From: Schistosoma haematobium
Lineage: Eukaryota > Platyhelminthes > Trematoda > Strigeidida > Schistosomatidae
Assembly: GCF_000699445.3 (NCBI RefSeq)
Contig: NC_067197.1
Coordinates: 248,001-312,000 of the forward strand
Direction: 5' to 3'
Length of the DNA: 64,000 nucleotides
Below, piece after piece: positions 56,279 to 64,000 of the stretch (its first letter is position 1; each line of letters opens with the position of its first letter). A model generated the notes under the pieces. The model saw nothing but the letters and a program-made list of their open reading frames with translations. It was not told the DNA's origin and made no database searches. The translations under genes and the position numbers were made by a program.

Positions 56279-57560
56279 TCTAAGTCAAAAAGTGAATCTC
56301 TCGGTAGAAGTTCAACCCACGGAAATTTAGATGAGGAAAGTGTCATCTCTAAAAGTACGTCAATGACAAAGTTAAACAAGAATGGAGAGAGTAGGTAGCC
56401 CTGACGAACACCACTTGAGATAATCAATTCTGATGAAAGTTCGCCATAAGCTCTCACTCGACTAGTTGTGTCCGAGTAGAAAGCCTTTACAAAGTTAATG
56501 TACTTCTTTGGTACTCCTTTCAATGACAAACACTGCCACAGAACCTCACGATCAACAGAGTCGAATGTTGCTTTAAGGTCAAGAAATACTACTATTTTGG
56601 GGCATCTGAATGTGTGTCTATGTTCTAGGACCTGACGTAGTGTGAATATCTGGTCTATACAACCACGTCCAGGTTGAAAACCAGCCTGGTTTTCTCTAGT
56701 CTGCTCTTCACGAGCTTTGGTTAGGCGTCGAAGTATTATTGAAGCTAATATTTTAGACACTATATTAGTCAAACTGATTCCTCTGTGATTGTCACAAGAG
56801 GACTTTTGTCCTTTCTTAAAAACTGGCACAATCAGTGATTGAGATCAGTCAGATGGGATTACGTCCAATTCCCAAATTCTACCTAAGACCTCGGTTAATC
56901 TCACTGCTAATACTGGACCACCATCCTTAAAAATCTCGGGAGTAAACCTGTCAGGGCCTGCTGCTCTCCCTCGCTTCAGATTTCCTATAGCTTTTTCAAC
57001 TTCGTAAAGAGTCGGAGGACCTAAATTAACTTGCCATTCAGGTTGACTGGAGATCGTGGGAAACCGAAGTGTGGCTGAAGGCCAGTTGAACTGATCCCTA
57101 AAGTGTTCTGCCCATCGATCCAATCTCCTGGATTGAGAATGTATAATATGTCCATCTTTCTCTGAGATTGTTTCGCTAACAGTCGGATACCTAATACCGG
57201 TTTCCTTAACAAGTCTGAACAATTGTCTGCTATTACCTATTGCCGCTGCCTTTTCCATCTCTCTTGCTTTCGCTACCCACTACTGTTCACAATCATTGCG
57301 TAGGCTTCTTGTCAGCTTGCGCTTAAGCTGACTCCGTTCTTCGTTATGTTCAGAGCCAGATGGAATGAGTTTTCGAGCATCTATCAGTGCGGTAGGTGTT
57401 GCTGAGATCCAGTGTTTCTCCCTAACCTTACGGTTTACCGTACTAGCAGATATCACTGCTGTTTCCACAGCTTTTCGGATATCATTTCATGCTGCATCGG
57501 GGTGGGCATCACCTACATGGCTGCCTAACTGTTTTCCAAGTTGTTCCTGAAATATACTCT
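56279..57560 (-). mobile_element. RTE family I, linker and reverse transcriptase, one frame with Trp-to-stop changes
   Basis: The minus strand gives one continuous frame from about 57550 to 56251: 'KHWISATPTALIDARKLIPS', 'RGRAAGPDRFTPEIFKDGG', 'TRENQAGFQPGRGCIDQIFT', 'LDLKATFDSVDREVLWQ', 'SSGVRQGYLLSPFLFNFVID'. It ends before an intact YADD ('LEYGVTE' replaces L.YADD). It is interrupted only by stops at 57487-57489, 57277-57279 and 56845-56847, all at positions where the family has Trp. Confidence 0.85.
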
Positions 57561-57959
57561 TAGCTTGACAATCATTAAGTAGGGCCCTATTGATTGATTA
57601 ATTCAGTAAGTGTCTTCCTTCAGTGACAACTGCTTAGTTTGGTGAAATTCTGAAATTTTCAATCATTGAATAACCGATATACAATTGCTTCTGTATGAAG
57701 TGGGACGGTCAGCAATTTTGGGTAACCAGATAATGATAGAATCTTAGGTGTTAACTATCAATCAAATTAACTAATACGCTTCCCAGTATCCTTAAACAAT
57801 TCTGTTGTTAACGCGTAGAGATAAGAGTTCACCGGGCATACATGTTCTGACACTAGAGTATAGAGGAAATCCCACTTAGTTTTCAGGAGAAGTACCTTTA
57901 TATCGATCCTACCAAAAGATGTTTTAGTCCCAACAGTAGAATAAAAACGAACAAGTATG

Positions 57960-58165
57960 TGTTGTGACAAGCCCTCACATGGAATCCTCAAGGCCAATGG
58001 AGGAGAAGAGGAAGACCAAAGAACACATTACGCCGGGAAATGGAGATAGACATGAGAAGAATGAACAAAAATTGGATGGAATTAGAAAAGAAGGCCCAGG
58101 ACAGAATGGATTGGAGAATGCTGGTCGGCGACCTATGCATCATTGGGAGTAACAGGCGTAAGTAT
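57960..58165 (+). mobile_element. RTE C-terminal fragment, family II
   Basis: 'tcacatggaatcctcaaggc', then '[13 protein letters not shown]' or, in the next frame, '[20 protein letters not shown]' and '[12 protein letters not shown]', ending near 'ggcgtaagta'. Both ends truncated. Confidence 0.7.
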
Positions 58166-58646
58166 GTGTTGTGTTTATTCAGAGTTTATGGTCAACTCTA
58201 TCTGAGAAGAATGGGATCCAAATCATTGTCAATGTGATACCACGAGTTTTTACTTTATGCATCGACGTCCTGTAAGTTCATACTCTGTCTCAGTGAGTTT
58301 GTGAGTAGAGAACTGAGAAAGTTCACTAACACCTTAAGACTAAGATTTGAAATTCAACTTGTTTCTTGGATTGACAATTTCTTATTGCTTATAAATCAAC
58401 CTTTGCAAAACACGTTTTATAATTTATAAGGAATATTAGGGTTGATGGAGGGAAGTTGGATTATCCTCGTGGCAATGGAAACCATTTTGTCCGTAAACTG
58501 ATTTGTCAAGAGTGTTAAAACTTAAATAACATGAATCGGAATGAAGTGAAATAGAGTAGCAAATAAAATTGTAAAACGTAACAATATGTATTTAGCCAAA
58601 AAAAATCTTAGGATTTTAAGTAATACATTGAAAATTATGGACTTAC

Positions 58647-58739
58647 CGTGATCATCACCACTTCCACTTCGGCGAGCAGCAACTAACGCTAATGTTTCCA
58701 AAGGATCAGTAAGAGAACTACCATTTCCTTCCTTCCCAT
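58647..58739 (-). CDS. HCFC1: Host cell factor (HCF-like), 93-bp exon
   Basis: Phase 1 at both ends, 93 bases, so it can be included or skipped without changing the frame. Reads '(D)GKEGNGSSLTDPLETLAL' and 'VAARRSGSGDDH'. Acceptor TTTTATATGTAG, donor CACG|GTAAGT. The run 'DPLETLALVAA' resembles the acidic/hydrophobic segments just N-terminal of the HCF C-terminal region. Confidence 0.8.
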
Positions 58740-59234
58740 CTACATATAAAATTGGGATAAAAGTATTGATAAATTTTCACACTGAACGCATTATTCGGTT
58801 TCCTAAGCTCTTCTATTATCCCCCAGGCTAAATCTACATGGCAACTTAGACACGAGAGTAAAGGTGCAAAATATAGGAAGAACACTTAACCGTAAGGTTA
58901 GTTTATGTACAGAAAATCTAGGGTACATATAGCACTTAGACGGCCTTGGGCTTCTGGAACACTGCTAAACATAGCAGCAGGATAGGTAATCATCCAATCG
59001 GAAATGTAACATTCCAGATGTTTCTGGCAAAACTACTATTGGATGATGACTGGATAAGATGTTTCTCAGCATTTTGAAGCCCCTTTTTGGGTTTTTTTCC
59101 AGGAACTTTCCGGGTCTCCTAAACACCTTCCCCCTTTCAAGAAATAAGATTTCTTCAGGTCTACTTGCAACTTGATAACTAGTTTCCTGTGGTATTCCGA
59201 CTTTCTTGGTATTCAGCGACGATGACGGGTTTAC

Positions 59235-59745
59235 CGAGCAGCAGTTCGTTCTGTCCTACTTTATGGCAGTGAAACGTGGCCGGTAACAGTAGAGGATATT
59301 CGTAGGTTTCTAGTATTCGATCAGGTGTCTTCGAAGCATTGCTCGTATATCCTGGGACCATCGAGTAATTAATGCAGTTGTTAGGAAACGGATACTAGGT
59401 AAGGATAACAAATCAATTGATGAAGTAGTGAAACTTCAACAGTTGAGATGACTGGGACACGTGTTACGTATGTCCAACCACCGACTGCCCCGACGAGCGA
59501 TGTTTTGTGGTGTAGGAGTAGGTTGGAAGAAAGCTAGGGGCAGTCAGACCAAAACATGGCACAAATCCATGAAGTCACTGACAAGTGAACTGAGCCATGT
59601 TGGTAGGTGTAGACTACCTGATTGGGATCCGCGAGATGATAGCAACCGATGGATAGAGACCTTGAATGACGTGGCCCCAAAGTCGTTTGCGATTGGGCGA
59701 GTGCATCCACTCTTTGTGTTTTCCCAAATTCTAATCTTTTGAATT
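59235..59745 (+). mobile_element. RTE C-terminal fragment, family I-b
   Basis: Nearly identical, in opposite orientation, to 15480-15980, including a shared frameshift where the family has 'FDHRCLRSIARISWDHR' (here 'FDQVSSKHCSYIL'). It ends at the end of the coding frame, where it joins gypsy sequence in place of the 3' UTR. Confidence 0.82.
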
Positions 59746-59930
59746 CCTCCAATACTCCGTGTACTGTTGTTTCCGTCTCAATTGCTGCCACCAAAGTATA
59801 CTCTTCTTGTTTCGCTTGTGAACCAATCAGTCTAGATAAAGCGTCAACTTGTCTAAAATCAATAGTGGGCTGGTAATTGATCTTGAAGTCACAACCCGAG
59901 TGTAGCTTCCCATCGTTGCAGTCTGTTTGC
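59746..59930 (-). mobile_element. Gypsy pol fragment (reverse transcriptase-RNase H linker)
   Basis: The minus strand reads 'DFKINYQPTIDFRQVDALSR' and 'LIGSQAKQEEYTLVAAIETE'. It matches the gypsy pattern 'F.I.Y......F.QADALSRL' at the end of the RNase H region. It is sandwiched between two RTE fragments, suggesting deletion or end-joining between nested elements. Confidence 0.65.
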
Positions 59931-59935
59931 TGTGT

Positions 59936-60562
59936 ATACTGGGACGCGTTCGACTACTTCACTCCCTATCCTTAGTTCAGGTGTTCATACAGGTTATTCC
60001 TGAATCAACAACTTGTATTTAGAAGGGGAGAAAGACATCCCAAACATTTTGACATTGTTGCTCAGTGCTATCAATAGACTCTGCATTTTATCAGCGTCTT
60101 CACCAAACAGGAATTTATCATCTGCGTATGCTAAGTCCAAAAGTAGACCTCCTGGTATGAGATCAATGCTCGAGAATTCAGTCGATGAGAGCATTATTTC
60201 CATCACCATGTCTATGATTAAGTTGAACAAAAATGGTGATAATGGACAGTCTTGACGGACACCACTTGAGGTTGCAAAAACAAATGGCAGTTCACCATAA
60301 GCTCTCACTCGACTAGTAGTGTTCGAGTAAAGAGCCTTCACAAGGTTTATGTACTTCTGAGGTACGCCTTTCAATGACAGACACTGCCACAGAACCTCTC
60401 GGTCTACAGAGTCAAATACTGCTTTCAAGTCAAGAATGACCACCATTGTCGGACGCCGATAAGCATGACTGTGTTCTGGAACCTGACGAATAGTGAATAT
60501 GTGATCGATGCAGCCACGACCAAGTCTGAAGCCAGCCTGGTTTTCTTGTGTTTGCAGTTCAA
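59936..60562 (-). mobile_element. RTE family I, reverse-transcriptase palm with YADD
   Basis: The minus-strand frame of 150 codons (60446-59997) reads 'LDLKAVFDSVDREVLWQ', 'VKALYSNTTSRVRAYGELP', 'SSGVRQDCPLSPFLFNLIID' and 'LDLAYADDKFLFGEDADKM', so the catalytic YADD is intact. Both ends are truncated: the left ends at 'LRIGSEVVERV', the right at the fingers ('QTQENQAG'). Confidence 0.85.
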
Positions 60563-60701
60563 TAATAAATCAATCCTTGAACGAAATCTATCACATCGTT
60601 GATTTGGTTATCAATACAATACAATAGTTTATCATTAACATAAAATTGGTAGATGAAACAGACCAAACACAAGTATTCAAAAAAGAGACCACTAAACTAA
60701 C

Positions 60702-60957
60702 CTTTAGCATGTACTGGATCTTCATAAGATCCTGAATTTCCTCTGAAATCTTTTCCATGATCAGTATTAGAAGAGACATTTTCGGATAATACATTAGGCT
60801 TGATATCAATCAAATTTCTGACTGCCTGATCAGTTTCTTTCGAAACGCTCGCTGAATTTTGGTCTGAATACGCTGATGTATTGTCATCACCAATGTCTGC
60901 AAGTAGTTCAGCAGCAGCTTCCACGGCTAATGACGTATGTAAATCGGAATTTGCATC
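60702..60957 (-). CDS. HCFC1: Host cell factor (HCF-like), middle exon
   Basis: 256 bases, enters phase 0 and leaves phase 1. Reads 'DANSDLHTSLAVEAAAELLA', 'DIGDDNTSAYSDQNSAS', 'DQAVRNLIDIKPN', a low-complexity acidic segment without a named domain. Acceptor CTTTAATAAG at 60958, donor AAAG|GTTAGT. Assigned to HCF because its phase fits both neighbours. Confidence 0.75.
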
Positions 60958-61361
60958 CTTATTAAAGAATAGTAAGAAAAAAGAGTATTCACTTAACATT
61001 ATGTGAAGCTATAAATAATGGCGAAACATGAGAAAAATTCAAGTAAATTAACAGATTGTATTATATAAGACTAATAATTTCACCTCAAGTGATAATTCAG
61101 ATAATTTCTAGGTCGCCTTTCAAATACACTGAAATGAAGCAATACAGGCGAATACGGAGTGTAGAAAATATTCACTTTTCTGTGAAGTCTAACTGCAAAC
61201 TTGCTGCTCAAGACATTAGTTTATAACGCCTTTACAACATTTCCAAAGATAGATGACATATCAGTGTTTTTTGCGTTAATGTAGCTGATGAAATCTCGGT
61301 GCATAAACAAAAGTTTAGTTTAACTTTGATCAATATATATCGATAGTGAAATATCCGACTG

Positions 61362-61671
61362 TGTTAGCAGGATATAGATTGGATTAAATCATGTTCCGTG
61401 CAGGATTGTATTGTGGCACGTTTATTGGCTATCTCCCAACCAGTTAGCGCTACGAAGACCTGGAGACAATTCCAGAATCTTCTTATGTAAAAATTACAAA
61501 TATATCAACATTTTTCTTATTGTGATTCCTACTTTCATCCAACCTTGTTATTTGGAGTATGATTACGCTCCTGTTCATCCGTGTTCTGATTTGGGAACGT
61601 GTCGAGTGAGATACTGTTTAAGAATACTAAGCAACAAGAGTAGCTGGGTCGTAATAAGAGAAAACTTAACA
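61362..61671 (+). mobile_element. Solo LTR, 310 bp
   Basis: Begins TGTTAGCAGGATATAG and ends ...CTTAACA. Flanked by GACTG (61357-61361) and AACTG (61672-61676), a 5-bp duplication with one mismatch. The same family as 62618-62938. Confidence 0.8.
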
Positions 61672-62612
61672 AACTGTTTATCACAAAACGAGACCTTGAT
61701 TAACTTAGTTTAATGCAACTCAGCATCCACACTATCCAGTTGGTTAAGTCTGAGTAAGGGAAAATAAACCCCATTGTGACAATCTCCTGCAATTCTAAGA
61801 TAGAAATACAGTAATTAAAGGTGAAAAATATCGGTAGGTTATCTGTGTTCAACCATAGATACTTTTACAGCATGTGGTGAAACCACTGAATAAGTTATGT
61901 TTAAGTTATATATCAAGTCTTAAACAAATAAGCTAGTTGTTAATGTAAAGTTGTAGTGGATGAGTTATTTGATATGAATGTGAGATGGCAACGAAATAAG
62001 ATGCTGATGCTTGAAAAGGTGAGATTAAATAAAACTTAAGGTTGCTACAACAAGATGCAGCACCAGTTCGTTAATACAAACATCTAAACAAACTAAGCGA
62101 CATGAATTCAAAAGCACAGTTCTCTAAAATAAATCCTAATTTTCTTAAATCTGTGGATGCACAAACTAATTATTCAAGAAAAACTTTCCAGTTCATTTAT
62201 AAATCCTTCGTATGTGACCAAACTCGAAACACGTATACAGACCGGTTTTAATAATATACATGGACTAAACTTTTTGGGTAGAAGCGCTAATCCTTGGTAA
62301 TTAAAACGAAACAATCAAGAAAAGGTATTTACAATTCAACTAACACACACAAGTGTATGAACTAGTTTGGTGGTTACAGATGGTGCTCCGATGCATGAAC
62401 CATGTAAGATCTGGTTAGTTTCAGGCCTGATGCCAAATATCTGACCACCTAGGTGGTTTGGAATAGATCAGTCAGAAAACATCAAATCCCAGTTCTATAT
62501 TACTATATTAAGTCGTTCAGTTGGACTGACTTGAAATTATCTAGTAAGTAACAGATGACCAAATAAACAATGGAAACGATGTATCCGTTTATTTTGCTAT
62601 GAATTTAAGCTT

Positions 62613-62943
62613 GTCCTTGTTAGCGGGACATAGACCGGATGAAAGCATGCTCAATTCACGATTGCTTTGGTGCACGCTGATTGGCTAATTCTTATCCAAT
62701 CAGCACTAGTCGATAGTTGGAGGATACTCTAGAATCTTCTCATGTAAAAACTATAAATATACTGACGTTTTTCCCTATTGTGCTTGCGTCTTGCTTCCAT
62801 CTAACCTTGTTATTTGGAATATAATCTCTTTCCTGTTCAACCGTGTTCTGATTTGGGGTCTTGTCGAGTGAATCGGTGTCCGAGAATACTAAGCAATAGG
62901 AATAGCTGGGTCATAATCGTAAGAAAGAGATTATAACAGTCCT
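62613..62943 (+). mobile_element. Solo LTR, 321 bp (62618-62938), with perfect 5-bp target duplication
   Basis: Starts TGTTAGCGGGACATAG and ends GAGATTATAACA (TG...CA), flanked on both sides by GTCCT (62613-62617, 62939-62943). A TATA motif (TATAAATA, 62752-62759) lies inside. The length is close to that of the S. mansoni gypsy element Boudicca LTR as I recall it; a family match needs a sequence comparison. Confidence 0.88.
62752..62759 (+). promoter_or_regulatory. TATA-like motif within solo LTR
   Basis: TATAAATA about 135 bases into the LTR, a usual place for an LTR promoter's TATA box. Seen only as a motif. In this intron it would point antisense to the HCF-like gene. Confidence 0.35.
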
Positions 62944-63124
62944 CTGCTAACATAATGCAGTTATAAGGTTTTAAACCTTTAATATGAACAGTTAACTGTC
63001 AACGATAGTTAAAAATTCATTTATGCCAGTGATCAAACGAGACATAACTATAATCAAGAAATACCATTTTGACTTATATGTATCAACAACTGTAGTGGTA
63101 CTCTTAGGTAAAAAGCACACTTAC

Positions 63125-63492
63125 TGTTGTATATGCTGGCGAATGTTGACTGCCAGTTTGTAGAATATCCACATTTCCTTTCATATGTAACTTTTCTTTG
63201 CCTAAATTAGACTCCAAAAGGATAACTGATGAAGCATCGGTTTTAGCACTACCACCGTCCTCATCAACATCATCATCGTCATCATCAATAGCACCATCCA
63301 ATTGTGGAATAGTTTGGAGAATCGACGACGTAGTATTACTTGGATCATTCGCATTACCATGTGTTGAATCATATTGATCCCGTCGGACTAAGGTTACCTG
63401 TGTTTGATTTCCCTGTCGTATTATTTGGCTGGTAGCACCTCCAGAAGATAAGTACAAATTTGATGATGCAGGCACGGCAGTTGATGAGGATA
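63125..63492 (-). CDS. HCFC1: Host cell factor (HCF-like), first exon in window
   Basis: 368 bases: two bases finish a codon from an exon beyond the window, then 122 codons, ending phase 0 at GTAAGT. Reads 'SSSTAVPASSNLYLSSGGAT', 'QTQVTLVRRDQYDSTHGN', then an acidic run ('IDDDDDDVDEDGG'). It is Ser/Thr-rich and acidic, as in the poorly conserved middle of HCF proteins. The N-terminal Kelch repeats are not in this window. Acceptor TTTATTTTCAG at 63493. Confidence 0.78.
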
Positions 63493-64000
63493 CTGAAAAT
63501 AAAGTCCAAGTTTTTAAGTTCCACGTTAACAATGCTTTGCATCACAAAACAAAATTAGCTGGAATAACTGGTACATATCAAAGTAGAAAGTGAGTGTTTC
63601 ACCCTAGTCAGCAAATCCACTTGATGGCAAACACTCCATTCAAACTACGATAACGAGCTGAAAATCGTCAATTTGTGAACATAGTAATTTCTAAAGCTTT
63701 CGACCTGAACTTTATAACCAGAATTGAGACCTGAAATTTACTATGATGAGTACATAACCAATCGTGTAAATAAGGATGAATTACTGAGACTAGATAATTT
63801 TATACACAATTATTCCGAATGTGCGCAGTAAAGGATAATGGGTACTCATAATGCCTATGATTAAACTAACATCATAGTGTGACAAAATACTGCATTCTAG
63901 GGAGACAAGAAGTAAAATGTCCTCCTTTGTGAATGTATGAACCTAAAACAGATTGGTTATATTCCTTTGTATTATAAAAAAAGAAATAAAGAACTACGAA
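63493..64000 (-). other. HCF-like intron, continues beyond the window
   Basis: Begins (in + coordinates) at the acceptor of the exon at 63492. No further exon is visible up to 64000, so the upstream part of the gene is truncated by the window edge. Confidence 0.7.

Larger units (their letters stand above)
55263..58646 (-). other. HCF-like intron (3384 bp)
   Basis: Donor GTAAGT (58646-58641), phase 1. Contains RTE fragments at 55615-56215 (plus), 56279-57560 (minus) and 57960-58165 (plus). Confidence 0.75.
58740..60701 (-). other. HCF-like intron (1962 bp)
   Basis: Phase 1, donor GTTAGT at 60701. Mostly made of a mosaic of RTE, gypsy and RTE fragments at 59235-60562. 58860-59230 is unrecognised. 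Confidence 0.75.
60958..63124 (-). other. HCF-like intron (2167 bp)
   Basis: Phase 0, donor GTAAGT at 63124. Contains two solo LTRs of the same family (61362-61671, 62618-62938). The rest is AT-rich. Confidence 0.75.

Noticed and set aside
61411..61713. 100-codon open frame, similar to one at 52039-52281
   Set aside because: Both are inside solo LTRs of the same family; the similarity is that of the LTRs.

Overview
The window is animal nuclear DNA, very probably from a blood fluke (genus Schistosoma). It is AT-rich. Genes are split by GT..AG introns, and the first two introns of one gene are only 38 and 37 bp, a pattern known from schistosome 5' ends. Most non-coding DNA consists of worn copies of schistosome-like retroelements: RTE-clade and CR1-clade non-LTR elements, Penelope-like tails, Ty3/gypsy remnants, solo LTRs, and tRNA-derived SINEs of the Sm-alpha type that carry hammerhead-ribozyme sequence. 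The species cannot be fixed from the sequence alone. Family names are recognised by eye, not by database search.

Layout. (1) 791-20123, minus strand: a voltage-gated potassium channel gene in two visible coding exons. The T1 tetramerisation exon is at 19132-20123 and the S1-S6/pore exon at 791-2177. The splice phase matches and gives a 792-residue protein. The 16.95-kb intron between them is a trap for SINEs, Penelope-like tails, truncated RTE copies and microsatellites. (2) 20.3-40.2 kb: no host gene seen. There is a decayed gypsy element split by a younger RTE insertion (23357-24366), then two facing CR1-like elements: A, plus strand, 30.1-33.9 kb, and B, minus strand, 33.9-38.5 kb. A 626-bp solo LTR sits inside A and a 3' fragment of a third CR1-type element inside B. 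(3) 40236-46013, plus strand: a complete six-exon DEAD-box RNA helicase gene, best matched to DDX47/Rrp3, 455 residues, with one GC-AG intron. (4) 46.0-50.7 kb: intergenic, with two RTE remnants. (5) 50750-63492, minus strand: the 3' part of a host cell factor (HCF/HCFC1-type) gene. Six coding exons have matching phases, ending with the two conserved C-terminal fibronectin type III regions. The Kelch-encoding 5' exons lie beyond 64000. Its introns hold three solo LTRs of one family and several RTE and gypsy fragments.

The three host genes are functionally unrelated: membrane excitability, ribosomal RNA processing, and transcription co-regulation. I see no operon-like link; neighbours are kilobases apart. 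No CRISPR, bacterial or phage feature is present.

The main points for a second look are: the potassium channel's unusual S4 and S6 sequences; the GC-AG intron; solo LTRs with recognisable target-site duplications; an RTE insertion with a foldback at its 5' junction; two SINE loci built as head-to-head inverted copies; and hammerhead motifs, one with a compensatory stem change. I did not find a convincing new biological system. The novelty is in the architecture of the repeats and the channel sequence.
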